This document shows, in pieces, positions 17,587 through 25,522 of a stretch of DNA of 35,973 nucleotides. Positions within the stretch are counted from its first letter, which is position 1; the number at the start of each line of letters is the position of its first letter. The translations under genes were made by a program, and so were the position numbers. This DNA comes from Alphaproteobacteria bacterium BRH_c36 (GTDB taxonomy: Bacteria; Pseudomonadota; Alphaproteobacteria; Rhizobiales; Hyphomicrobiaceae), in contig LOEV01000012.1 of NCBI GenBank assembly GCA_001516065.1, positions 1-35,973 on the forward strand, given 5' to 3'. The notes under the pieces were generated by a model. The model had not been told where the DNA came from. It searched no databases and saw only the letters and a program-made list of their open reading frames with translations.

Positions 17587-18216
17587 TCAGTCAAACAGCG
17601 ACTGCAGGGCATTTGCCTCTTGAACCTGGAGAAACTGGACGCCGATGCCGTGGTCGTGATGACGGCGCACGACGGCGTGCTGCATCCCGACAATGACTTC
17701 CGTGCCGATAACCGGCCTGAAGTGCGTGCCCAGCGAAGCCCCCGATAGTGAAATGTCAAGCAGAGCGCACTGGACGGCACGTTCGCCGAGCTGCATCGTG
17801 ACCGTCTTGTTGCCAACCGCGATGCGCTCGTGCCGGCGACCTTCGAGGCCGGTAAAATCAGAACGGTTGATCAGCCAAGTGAGCTGAGCAGCCAGTTTTT
17901 CGCGTTTGCGCGTGGTGATATTGAGGCACATCGAAAAACTAGATTCGTACACCCGGTCGACGGCTCCGTCGATAAGCCCGACGTGTTCGAAATAGGCGAC
18001 GACTTTCTCCTTCGGCGCCAGAAGTACCGGCGAAGTCATCTGCATTTCCGCAACCGAGATTGTGATCATCTTGGCGGGATATTCCGACTTGTCGGTGCGC
18101 ATGAAACGCCCCTGAAGCGCCAATTCCATGGTCCGGTAACGGTCGCCGAAATCGACATCGGGCATCCTCAGTTGCGAGGATGGATGGCGGGTCACCTGGG
18201 CGTGTAGGGCAGGCAT
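17587..18216 (-). CDS. Tandem PilZ domain protein (c-di-GMP receptor candidate)
   Basis: PilZ domains bind cyclic di-GMP. The 209-residue cytosolic protein carries two such folds. The C-terminal one (~125-205) has the canonical ligand motifs RRHERI (RxxxR) and DISLSGASL ([D/N]xSxxG), followed by GIGVQFLQ. The N-terminal one (~25-118) lacks a clear second motif and looks degenerate. No output domain is fused, so it probably acts through a protein partner. The ATG at 18216 has GAGG seven bases upstream. The stop overlaps an in-frame ATG of the following proteinase frame. Its AT-richer upstream region (18300-18350) suits a promoter. Confidence 0.85.
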   Translation of the reverse strand: MPALHAQVTRHPSSQLRMPDVDFGDRYRTMELALQGRFMRTDKSEYPAKMITISVAEMQMTSPVLLAPKEKVVAYFEHVGLIDGAVDRVYESSFSMCLNITTRKREKLAAQLTWLINRSDFTGLEGRRHERIAVGNKTVTMQLGERAVQCALLDISLSGASLGTHFRPVIGTEVIVGMQHAVVRRHHDHGIGVQFLQVQEANALQSLFD

Positions 18217-18544
18217 CAAACAACCTCGAACGCAAGGATCTGCACAATTCGACCGCTCCGACGACAGGCGGTCTGTGATTACTCCATCGAGTATCGGCTG
18301 GGTGTTTTAACGTTTAGATAATAGCCGTAATTATTTTGGGACAATCTATTGCGCGTTGAATTTCGGAGGCCGTCTCTCGATCCGCCCGATAGCGGGCCGG
18401 GAGCTCGTATACTGCAGGCTAGGCAAAGGGCTGCGAGTCCCGCTCCCGTCCATAGACAACAGTCGATTTGGCGCGTGGGGGGCACCATACCTGTATGGAA
18501 CTGGCAGTCGCTGCACGAACACGCGCTGCAGGGAACCTCAAGTA
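18217..18544. other. Non-coding stretch between PAS and PilZ genes
   Basis: About 330 bases lie between the end of the PAS protein gene and the start of the PilZ gene, both on the minus strand. The segment 18300-18350 is distinctly AT-rich compared with its surroundings. It contains, on the minus strand, TATTAT about 15 bases after TTGTCC, a poor promoter candidate for the PilZ gene. No gene is supported. Confidence 0.4.
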
Positions 18545-19201
18545 TTAGGAGTTCTCGTCGGTCTGCTGGGACCGCCCGCCCTCGTAGACGCGGAACTGCC
18601 GCCGGTCGTGACGCACGATCCGGGCAGTGCGAAGACCCGGGAAGACCGTGGGCTGGGACAATCCGCTGGGGGCTGCGCGCAGCACCGGTTCGGGCACATC
18701 GCAACCCTCGGCGGGGTAGGTCAGTTCAGTTTCGACTATGCGGAACGATTCGACCGGCGTCGCCGAGAGCCAGGGCTGCGGATTGATGGCAACAACCCCC
18801 CCCAGGAACCGGTCGATCGACTCGCCGTTATGCAACAATGGAAGAATGAGCACTTCGAAGCGCGCCATGCGGTTTTGCTCCGAGACACCGTCGATGAGAA
18901 ACCGGGCAACCGCACCTAGTTTGCGCACCGAAGTCAGATGCCGTTGCAACACGAATTTGTCGGTCTCCCGCCAACCCTCAAGGAAACTGGTCCCGCGCAT
19001 CTCGCGGCCCGCGGTTTCGCATATGCGGGTCCCTGCGAGCCGGTAGACGAATGAGGATGGGTCCTGGAATTCGAGGATGAAGGTGTCGGAGAGAACATCG
19101 GCGATCCGTGCAGGTTCGATCTCAAAACGGCGTGGCGCAATGCGCCCGGCCCGGACACTGTTCCAATAACCGTAGAGAGCTATGTTGGTTGCGGTTCTCA
19201 T
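18545..19201 (-). CDS. PAS_5 family protein
   Basis: The 218-residue protein matches the PAS_5 family (PF07310), common and often multi-copy in rhizobia. Diagnostic segments are the opening YGYWNSVRAGRIAPRRFEIEP, then FILEFQDPSSFVYRLAGTRIC and GREMRGTSFLEGW. VLILPLLHNGESIDRFLGGVVAI comes later. The PAS fold spans ~10-150. The rest is a proline/arginine-rich tail without a recognised output domain, so it may sense a ligand and act through a partner. The ATG at 19201 begins the conserved N-terminus, with GGAG about 16 bases upstream. It is divergent from the rhomboid gene. The ligand and function are unknown. Confidence 0.85.
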   Translation of the reverse strand: MRTATNIALYGYWNSVRAGRIAPRRFEIEPARIADVLSDTFILEFQDPSSFVYRLAGTRICETAGREMRGTSFLEGWRETDKFVLQRHLTSVRKLGAVARFLIDGVSEQNRMARFEVLILPLLHNGESIDRFLGGVVAINPQPWLSATPVESFRIVETELTYPAEGCDVPEPVLRAAPSGLSQPTVFPGLRTARIVRHDRRQFRVYEGGRSQQTDENS

Positions 19202-19453
19202 TTTTGCCCGTCGCTCCGTCGGTGCCCCGGCATGCGCGGCGCAGGACCTCCATGGTTTTCTCCGCCGCCGTCCGAAAATGACACGGTTGTTCGCAATTGT
19301 TCAGTCTTGTGCGCCCAACTCAGCAGCAACCGTGCCATCCGCACCGGCAATCGCGACCTTTCTGCTGGTTGCCCGCTTGCCCGCCGCCCCTGGGAACGTT
19401 AACGCTGCCCGCGCTGGTGGTGGTCCCGACCGACACTGCCGAGAGCAAAATTG

Positions 19454-20200
19454 ATGGAGCCTCAATTGCATCAGCCCCACCGCGAGCCGATTTTCAACGT
19501 GCCCGGAAGCGTCGTCGCGCTGATAGGGATCTTCGTGGCGATCCACGCCGTGCGCCAGTTCCTTCCAATTAACGAAGACGACTGGCTGACGATCGCGTTG
19601 GCCTTCGTGCCGGCGCGTTACGCGGGTTTTGCCGATCAGATCCCGGGCGGCGAACTGGCCTCCTGGACGTCGTGGATCACGCATATGTTCGTCCATGGCG
19701 ATGGCATCCACCTCATGTTTAATTCGGTCTGGTTCCTGGCGTTCGGCGGCGCCATTGCTATGCGCGTGGGCACGGTCCGGTTTCTGGCTTTGACCGCCTT
19801 TACCGGGATTATCGGTGCGGCGACGTTCATGGGCTTTCACTGGGGTGCGGGCGTTCCCGTGGTCGGGGCATCGGGCGCGGTCTCCGGAATGATGGGGGCG
19901 GTCATGCGATTTTTGTTCAGCGCCATCGACATGGGCAGTATTTCTGTCCTGCGCGAACGCCCCCGCTCGGTTCCGCTGATGCGGTTAACGAGGGCGTTGA
20001 GCGATAAGCGCGTTCTTGCCGTCACCGCCATCTACCTTCTGCTGAACGCTGTCACAGCCTTTGGAATTCCGGGGCTTGCCGGGGAAGGCGGGATTGCCTG
20101 GGAGGCCCATCTGGGCGGCTATCTTGCTGGCCTCTTGTGCTTCGGCTTCTTCGATCCGGCCCCGCCTAGGCCCCGTTTCGAACCAAGGATTGTGCACTGA
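19454..20200 (+). CDS. Rhomboid family intramembrane serine protease
   Basis: Rhomboids cleave transmembrane substrates inside the bilayer. The 248-residue protein has about six helices. The catalytic Ser140 sits in GASGAVSG and the catalytic His219 in WEAHLGGYLAG, so the Ser-His dyad is complete. The HGDGIHLMFNSVWF segment (~81-94) supplies the conserved His/Asn region of helix 2. The loop between helices 4 and 5 (~155-188) is long and basic. A TTG at 19451 directly precedes the ATG used here, and GAGAG lies upstream. Substrates are unknown. It is followed 108 bases later by the CBS-pair gene on the same strand. Confidence 0.92.
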   Translation: MEPQLHQPHREPIFNVPGSVVALIGIFVAIHAVRQFLPINEDDWLTIALAFVPARYAGFADQIPGGELASWTSWITHMFVHGDGIHLMFNSVWFLAFGGAIAMRVGTVRFLALTAFTGIIGAATFMGFHWGAGVPVVGASGAVSGMMGAVMRFLFSAIDMGSISVLRERPRSVPLMRLTRALSDKRVLAVTAIYLLLNAVTAFGIPGLAGEGGIAWEAHLGGYLAGLLCFGFFDPAPPRPRFEPRIVH

Positions 20201-20308
20201 GCCTTGCGTTTTGCGACATTCTGAAGCAGCATTCACGCAAATGTAATCAAGCCCCTGACGGTTCGCCGCAATTGCAAGGGGTATCCAAATGAACCGGAGG
20301 CGATTGCA

Positions 20309-20740
20309 ATGAACGTAGCAACTCTGTTGAAAGCCAAGGGCAGGGCTGTAGCAACCGCACACGCAAGTACAACACTTCTCGATATTTCGGTCGCTTTGTC
20401 GGAAAAACGCATTGGCGCCATTGTCATCGTCGACGACCATGGCGGCGTGATCGGAATCGTTTCGGAGCGCGATCTCGTTCGGGCAATAGCCTCCAGCGGT
20501 CAACAGGTGCTGGGCCGTCCGGCCTCGGAATTCATGACGCGCGACGTAACTATCTGCAGTCTCGACCGCACCATCGAGGAACTGATGGAAATGATGACCA
20601 AGGGCCGGTTCCGACATCTGCCGGTTGTCGAAAGCGGCAATCTCGTCGGCATCATCTCGATTGGCGACGTCGTCAAGCATCACATCGCAGAGGTCGAGAT
20701 GGAAGTGTCCGCCATGCGCGATTATCTCGCCACCGGCTGA
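20309..20740 (+). CDS. CBS-pair domain protein
   Basis: The 143-residue cytosolic protein consists of two CBS motifs (~8-60 and ~76-128) forming one Bateman module, with no other domain. Such modules bind adenosyl nucleotides (AMP, ATP, SAM) and dimerise. Visible hallmarks are AIVIVDDHGGVIGIVSERDLVRAI in the first and RFRHLPVVESGNLVGIISIGDVV in the second. An ending helix (HHIAEVEMEVSAMRDYLATG) is typical of stand-alone alphaproteobacterial CBS proteins. CCGGAGG precedes the ATG at good spacing. It is convergent with the patatin-like gene. The target enzyme or transporter cannot be inferred from the context. Confidence 0.9.
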   Translation: MNVATLLKAKGRAVATAHASTTLLDISVALSEKRIGAIVIVDDHGGVIGIVSERDLVRAIASSGQQVLGRPASEFMTRDVTICSLDRTIEELMEMMTKGRFRHLPVVESGNLVGIISIGDVVKHHIAEVEMEVSAMRDYLATG

Positions 20741-20777
20741 CTCAGACTCCGCCTTGGCGGGCCAGCATCTGGAAGTG

Positions 20778-20791
20778 CCTCACCGGTGAGG
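20778..20791. repeat. Perfect 14-bp palindrome between convergent genes
   Basis: CCTCACCGGTGAGG is fully self-complementary and lies between the CBS gene and the convergent patatin-like gene. A short CCGCC-TTG-GGCGG-like hairpin is just upstream. It could be a protein site or part of a shared terminator; no T-run is present. Confidence 0.45.
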
Positions 20792-20814
20792 ACCCAGTCG
20801 CCTCGGGCGCTGCC

Positions 20815-21774
20815 TCAGGCCGTAATGCGGTGCCCGTGGCCGACCAATTGTTCGCGCACGGTGATTTCCTGGTGGATCGTTTCGATCTCGCGCTTCGCGG
20901 CCGCGTATCCCAGATCGATCAATTCCGCCGCCCTGTGAAAATCGAACAAATTGATGCCATGCAGCCTTGGGCTGATCATCGCATCGGGAGGATCGCCCGC
21001 CAGTCTCGACCGGGCAATCCGATCCTGGACGATGTTGAAGGCTTCGACCACGACCGTCGAGATGCCCGGCACGTTCTCGCCGCGTCCGAAAAGCTGGCGC
21101 TGCAGCAGCCGGCGCGCGTTGAAGCCGCCGGTTTCCTTCGCGAGCGGGATGACATCCAGCTCCGTTTCAACTTCCGGCTCAGTATCGAATTCCACCTGCG
21201 GGGCAAGCGTTCCGCGCGAGGATAGATCGAAGTTGAGGTTGACTGCGATGACGTAGCGCGCGCCCATCGCCCGGCATACCGAGATCGGGACCGGGTTTAC
21301 GAGCGCCCCGTCGAACAGCCAACGCCCCCGGATCTTAACCGGTTTGAAAATGCCCGGCAGCGCATAGGAGGCCCGGATGGCGTTGGCGAGCCCGCCTTTG
21401 GAGAGCCAGATTTCGTGACCTGTGCCGATTTCGGTGGCGACAGCAGTAAAGCAGATGGGGAGATCCTGCATTTTCTGTCCGCCGACGGTGTCAATAAGGC
21501 GTTCCGTCAACCGCCCGCCGGTGATGAGACCCGTCCCGGCAAGATTGAAATCGAGGAAACCCCATACCCGGCGCATCGTCAGTTCGCGGGCAAAGGCTTC
21601 GATGTCGTCAAGGTGGCCTGCCGCATAACACCCTCCGACAACGGCCCCAATCGAGGTTCCGGCAATGACCTGGGGCCGAATCCCCGCCTCTTCCAGCGCC
21701 CGCAGGACGCCGATATGCGACCATCCGCGTGCCGCACCGCCGCCGAGCGCCAATCCGATTCTCAATCGATCCAT
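20815..21774 (-). CDS. Patatin-like phospholipase/esterase (RssA type)
   Basis: The 319-residue protein is a patatin-fold hydrolase. It has the oxyanion-hole motif GGGAARGWSHIG (~11), the nucleophile elbow GTSIG with Ser41, and the DGA motif (Asp155 in FDGALVNPVP), so the Ser-Asp dyad is complete. It resembles the RssA/YchK group: cytosolic or membrane-associated lipid esterases of poorly defined substrate. A C-terminal extension (~200-319) contains an acidic stretch EPEVETELD and helical segments. The ATG at 21774 has GGGGGAA seven bases upstream. An upstream extension to 21864 is not family-like. hisI lies upstream on the same strand after 262 bases with a hairpin between, so co-transcription is doubtful. 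Confidence 0.9.
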   Translation of the reverse strand: MDRLRIGLALGGGAARGWSHIGVLRALEEAGIRPQVIAGTSIGAVVGGCYAAGHLDDIEAFARELTMRRVWGFLDFNLAGTGLITGGRLTERLIDTVGGQKMQDLPICFTAVATEIGTGHEIWLSKGGLANAIRASYALPGIFKPVKIRGRWLFDGALVNPVPISVCRAMGARYVIAVNLNFDLSSRGTLAPQVEFDTEPEVETELDVIPLAKETGGFNARRLLQRQLFGRGENVPGISTVVVEAFNIVQDRIARSRLAGDPPDAMISPRLHGINLFDFHRAAELIDLGYAAAKREIETIHQEITVREQLVGHGHRITA

Positions 21775-21969
21775 CCGACATTCCCCCGGTGGGCCGGCAG
21801 CGTTGCCGGTAAAACCTGCATTCCAGAACTGCAGACAGCGTGCGAACCGCCACAAGACCGGCATGGCATCGGCGACTCGCGCGTCAACACTGGGATGCTA
21901 ACACGACAGAATATCGGGGCGGGGTTAACCGACAACTAGAGCATCATCCTATAAAACGCGATCGCACTT

Positions 21970-21990
21970 CTGGAGCGAATGTTGCTCCAG
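21970..21990 (-). terminator. Hairpin downstream of hisI
   Basis: CTGGAGC (21970-21976) pairs perfectly with GCTCCAG (21984-21990) over a seven-base loop. It lies 47 bases after the hisI stop. On the minus strand it is followed, after about ten bases, by GTTTTAT, so it is a plausible but imperfect terminator. Confidence 0.45.
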
Positions 21991-22036
21991 GCGCCAGAGT
22001 AAGTACAACAATATGCGTCCTGCTGCCGCTGCCGCA

Positions 22037-22516
22037 TCAGCTCTTTTCGTCCTTGCCGGAGTACACTTCGCCGGGATCGAAGGCCCGCTCAAAGATCGAT
22101 TCTGAGAGCCGGAAAGCTCCGTCGATACGATCGCCCAGCGCCACGTCACGGTAAAAACAGGTCTTCCTCCCGGTGTGGCAGGCGGCGCCGTGCCCGTCGA
22201 TACGGACGCTGAGCCACACGACATCTTGATCGCAATCGGTCCGCATCGACACGATGTGCAGCAGGTTGCCGCTCTCTTCGCCCTTCTTCCACAAGCGTCC
22301 ACGCGAGCGGCTATAGAAGTGCGCAACCGCCGTCTCGACGCTCAGGCGCAGCGCTTCGGCGTTCATGTAGGCGAACATCAGCACTTCGTTGCTTTCGGCC
22401 TCCGTTACGATGGCCGGAATAAGCCCCTCGGCATCGAAGCGGGGGGTGAAGGTCGATCCCTCCTCCAGCTCCTGTTTGGGGCCGGGAGCCGCGAATATCG
22501 GAGTATCATCAGGCAT
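22037..22516 (-). CDS. hisI: Phosphoribosyl-AMP cyclohydrolase
   Basis: HisI opens the adenine ring of phosphoribosyl-AMP, the third step of histidine synthesis. The 159-residue protein is the stand-alone form without the HisE pyrophosphohydrolase domain. It has the opening [22 protein letters not shown], then [18 protein letters not shown]. Metal-binding Asp/Cys sites are TDCDQD (Mg2+) and [12 protein letters not shown] (Zn2+). The C-terminal tail after ~125 is divergent. An ATG at 22516 was chosen; a TTG at 22543 would add nine residues, and neither has a strong Shine-Dalgarno. It is divergent from the NifU-like gene, with about 150 bases between them for two promoters. Confidence 0.94.
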   Translation of the reverse strand: MPDDTPIFAAPGPKQELEEGSTFTPRFDAEGLIPAIVTEAESNEVLMFAYMNAEALRLSVETAVAHFYSRSRGRLWKKGEESGNLLHIVSMRTDCDQDVVWLSVRIDGHGAACHTGRKTCFYRDVALGDRIDGAFRLSESIFERAFDPGEVYSGKDEKS

Positions 22517-22663
22517 GGCGTCGATCGGAGTCCTTGGTGTCAAAACGTTGACTTCACTTCACCGTAGAACTGGAAGGTTTCGCTCCGGCGGATGAAATGC
22601 CTATATTCGTCTGCAACACACAGACAGGCGGCAGCCGCCCCGACAGTCAAGGCAAAATCGCGC

Positions 22664-23128
22664 ATGACCGACCTCGACGCCATCTATTCGAACCGCATCC
22701 TGGAACTCGCCGCGGCGATTCCGCGATCCGAGCGTCTCGGCAATCCGGATGCCAGCGCGACCGCCCATTCGAAGCTATGCGGCTCGACTGTGCAGGTCGA
22801 TCTCACCATGGACGGCGGCGTGGTCACCGGCTACGGCCAGACCGTAAAGGCATGCCTTTTAGGCCAGGCCGCCGCCTCCGTCGTCGGACGCGAGATCGTC
22901 GGCACCCCGAAGAAGGAGATGGCGGAGGTCGCCGCCAAGATGCGCGCCATGCTGAAAGAGAACGGACCGCCGCCCGGCGGGCGCTGGGCCGATCTCGCAG
23001 TCCTCGAACCGGTGCGCGATTACAAAGCGCGGCACACCTCGACGCTGCTGGTTTTCGACGCCGTGCTCGACGCCATGGCCCAGATCGATGCTAAGCGTCA
23101 GCACGCAGCTTCGAGCGAGCCAGCGTGA
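22664..23128 (+). CDS. NifU/SufU-like iron-sulfur scaffold protein
   Basis: The 154-residue protein has the NifU N-terminal fold, a family used as scaffold or sulfur-transfer partner in iron-sulfur cluster assembly. It opens IYSNRILELAAAIPR. Two family cysteines are present: Cys39 (SKLCGSTV) and Cys64 (TVKACLLGQAA). The third, usually in the C-terminal helix, is replaced in the segment DYKARHTSTLL, as in other alphaproteobacterial members I recall. Its exact role is therefore unclear. The ATG at 22664 gives the family start, with AAGGC upstream. The stop overlaps the GTG start of yidD (GTGA), indicating translational coupling. Confidence 0.85.
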   Translation: MTDLDAIYSNRILELAAAIPRSERLGNPDASATAHSKLCGSTVQVDLTMDGGVVTGYGQTVKACLLGQAAASVVGREIVGTPKKEMAEVAAKMRAMLKENGPPPGGRWADLAVLEPVRDYKARHTSTLLVFDAVLDAMAQIDAKRQHAASSEPA

Positions 23129-23442
23129 AGCTTCTCGGCGAACTCCTCAAGGTCCCAATTCACGTCTACCGCTGGACGCTGAAGCCCTACGTCGGCTGGC
23201 AGTGCCGCCACCTGCCGACATGCTCCGAATATGCCATCGAGTCGATCGACAGGAACGGCCCCTGGCGCGGCTTCTGGTTAATGGTTTCCCGGATTTGGCG
23301 ATGCCGCCCAGGCGGCTCGGCCGGTTACGACCCTGTCCCGGACATCCACGAAGTACGCCACCCCCTGGCGCCGTGGCGCTACGGCCGCTGGACGGGGAAG
23401 CATATGGAGAAGCGATGGACGGGCGGAGATGGGGAAGCGTGA
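23125..23442 (+). CDS. yidD: Membrane protein insertion efficiency factor YidD
   Basis: YidD helps YidC insert inner-membrane proteins. The 105-residue product has the amphipathic N-terminal helix, the segment YRWTLKPYVGWQCRHLPTCSEYAIESI with the conserved CR-LPTCSEYA motif, and the RIWRCRPGGSAGYDPVP motif. The C-terminal ~25 residues (rich in R, W, G, K) extend past the core. Translation begins at a GTG whose last bases are shared with the stop of the NifU-like gene, so expression should depend on it. yidD is usually beside rnpA-yidC in other phyla; pairing with a scaffold gene is the alphaproteobacterial pattern I recall. Convergent with the oxidoreductase gene downstream. Confidence 0.93.
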   Translation: MKLLGELLKVPIHVYRWTLKPYVGWQCRHLPTCSEYAIESIDRNGPWRGFWLMVSRIWRCRPGGSAGYDPVPDIHEVRHPLAPWRYGRWTGKHMEKRWTGGDGEA

Positions 23443-23530
23443 ACGGCGATACACTGCTGCTCCCCCTTCAGCTTTGCCGCACCGTCACGAATACTCGCCC
23501 CTGAGAGCCATCGGCCGCCTGCCTGATCGC

Positions 23531-24538
23531 TCAGAATTCCAGGCAAATCTTTCCGAAGTGGCGGTTGCTTTCCTGATGCCGGAAGGCCGCGACGATTTCC
23601 GCAAGCGGGAACACCTTGTCGATGACGGGCCGCATGCCGTTGCGGTCGATGGCGCGGATCATTTCGATCTGATGTGCCCGGCTGCCAACCAGTACGCCCT
23701 GTAGCCGGATCTGGCGAACGAGCGCGGGTATGAGTTGGAGTGAACCTTCCACGCCGCTCAGTATCCCGATCAGGGATACGTGGCCGGCGACGCGCACCGC
23801 CGCCATGGATTGGTCCAGCGTTGCCGGGCCACCGACATCGACGACATGATCGACGCCGCGGCCGCCTGTCAGAGCGCGGGCCGTTTCGCCCCAGGCGGGA
23901 TCGGCGCGATAATTGATGACATGATCGGCACCGAGCGCCGTCAGCCGTTCGAGCTTGGCATCGCTCGAAGAAGTGGCAATCACCGTTGCTCCGGCAATTT
24001 TTGCGAACTGCAGCGCGAAAATCGAGACCCCGCCCGTGCCCTGCACGAGGACGGTGTCGCCAGGCTTCACATGGTCGTCGGAGAACAGCGCCCTCCATGC
24101 GGTCAGTCCGGCCGTTGTCAAAGTCGCCGCCTCAGTATGCGACCAGCCCTTGGGAGCGTGGGTGAAAGACGTTGCGGGCGCGGTGACTTCCTCGCGTGCA
24201 TAGCCATCGACACCATCGCCGGGGACGGTTGCGAAACTGTCGACCTGCGGCACGCCATCGAGCCACGTCGGGAAAAACGTGCTGACGACGGCGTCACCGG
24301 TCGAAAACTCGCTCACCCCCTGTCCGACGGCGACGACTTCGCCGGCGCCATCGGCCATCGGTATGCGCGGCTCAACCGGTCCCCACACGCCGCTGACAAC
24401 GACGTAGTCGTGATAGTTGAGGGAAGAGGCGTGCAGCCGCACCTTGATTTCGCCAGGACCGGGTGCCGGCGCCTCGCGCTGGCCCAGGCTTACCTTCTCG
24501 AAACCTCCGCCTGTATCGACGATCATTGCCTTCGACAT
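23531..24538 (-). CDS. Zinc-independent MDR oxidoreductase (quinone-oxidoreductase-like)
   Basis: The 335-residue protein is a medium-chain dehydrogenase/reductase. The GroES-like catalytic domain (~1-130) contains PGPGEIKVRLHASSLNYHDYVVVSG. The Rossmann domain (~145-280) has the nucleotide motif VQGTGGVSIFALQFA and the family block ADHVINYRADPAW. Zinc-coordinating residues of alcohol dehydrogenases are missing, so it probably reduces quinones or enones with NADPH; the substrate is unknown. Two starts compete. The ATG at 24538 is ten bases from GGAG, while the ATG at 24547 is nearly on top of it, so the inner start is preferred. The gene is convergent with yidD. Confidence 0.85.
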   Translation of the reverse strand: MSKAMIVDTGGGFEKVSLGQREAPAPGPGEIKVRLHASSLNYHDYVVVSGVWGPVEPRIPMADGAGEVVAVGQGVSEFSTGDAVVSTFFPTWLDGVPQVDSFATVPGDGVDGYAREEVTAPATSFTHAPKGWSHTEAATLTTAGLTAWRALFSDDHVKPGDTVLVQGTGGVSIFALQFAKIAGATVIATSSSDAKLERLTALGADHVINYRADPAWGETARALTGGRGVDHVVDVGGPATLDQSMAAVRVAGHVSLIGILSGVEGSLQLIPALVRQIRLQGVLVGSRAHQIEMIRAIDRNGMRPVIDKVFPLAEIVAAFRHQESNRHFGKICLEF

Positions 24539-24842
24539 GCCCGACATGCTCCCCTTCGAATGATTTTCATCTTGGATAGGGGAATTGACCTGGAGTGTCG
24601 AGGCGGCGCTGCGCGAGGACGACCGTTAACGTCTTGGCCGAACACGCGGCATAGGCGAAAACCATGAGGGAGTGGCGCCATCCGCTGCCAATATCATGCG
24701 CCCGGGTGCATGCCTGCGCTGAAGCGACCCAACTGGTTTCCTGCGCAAATTGTGGTCCCGAACGGCTAATGAGCCACCGCCGCTGTAAAGGATATGGCCA
24801 GTGTTATTGTGCATAGCTCATGATATAGGTTGAAATTCCTGA
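24539..24842. other. Non-coding stretch
   Basis: Roughly 300 bases upstream of both the oxidoreductase gene (minus) and the GAF remnant (plus). No open frame with a ribosome binding site was found. Composition becomes AT-richer toward 24800-24890, which could be an old promoter region of the GAF gene. Confidence 0.4.
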
Positions 24843-25421
24843 TCCTTCTTCAAAAGACGCTCAAGCATAAATCAACATAGCGATCCGATTTATCAACTCG
24901 CGGCAAGTACCGCCGGCAGCGTCGGCAACGAATTTCTGGCTTCCCTTGTTCGCGACCTGCACGATGTGATGCCGGTCAGCCTCGCGATGGTGACGCAGGC
25001 TGTCGACAAGCCGCCAACGCGTGTGCGCGCCCTCTACAGTTGGCGGGACGGAGCGCTCGGCTCCCCGGTCGAATATAGCCTCGAGGGGACGCCATGCCAG
25101 CTGGTCTATCAGGGCCAGTCAATCCTCATCCCAAGCGAGTTGGCCGTGCGCTTCCCGAAAGAGGCGGCCCACCGCAGTAGCTACTGCGGTATGCCCCTCA
25201 GGAACCGCGCGGACGAGGTGATGGGGCACTTTGCGGTCATCTCGAATGAGGACATTTCCCAGACAGAACGTGTCGAAGGTATCTTTCGGATTTTCGGCCG
25301 CCGCGTGGAAACTGAACTCCAGCGGATGGCCGACGACGAGGAAAAAGAAAGACTGATCCAAAGGCTACAACAGCAAATAGTTGCCGTAGAGTGGAGGCGA
25401 AATTCGGAGACGGGACACTAG
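24843..25421 (+). pseudogene. Truncated GAF-domain sensor, start codon apparently lost
   Basis: The frame from the stop at 24840 to the stop at 25421 encodes a GAF domain. The GAF-like N-terminal helix (IYQLAASTAGSVGNEFLASL) begins near 24888, but no ATG, GTG or TTG occurs in frame before the GTG at 24966. Starting there would cut off the first helix. An ATA codon at 24867 sits where a start might be expected (I-N-Q-H-S-D-P), as if ATG had mutated. Domain features continue with LEGTPCQLVYQGQS, SSYCGMPLRN and GHFAVISNEDIS. A signalling helix (ERLIQRLQQQ) then ends abruptly, with no kinase, cyclase or GGDEF output. It is best read as a relic of a larger sensor; a short GAF protein starting at 24966 is the alternative. 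Confidence 0.6.
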
Positions 25422-25522
25422 TTTCCCGGTTCTGACATTTGCTACCCAGCGCGGCGCGGTTCAGTGCAAAGGTCAGAGCCGGAACAATAAAACCACCCTC
25501 CGATGCAAGGTCACACTCCACG

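Noticed and set aside
50-25421. The 14-base string AGACGGGACACTAG occurs at 50-63 and again at 25408-25421, ending the GAF remnant, suggesting a pair of element ends.
   Set aside because: A shared 14-mer is expected about two to three times by chance in 36 kb, and the flanks do not match.
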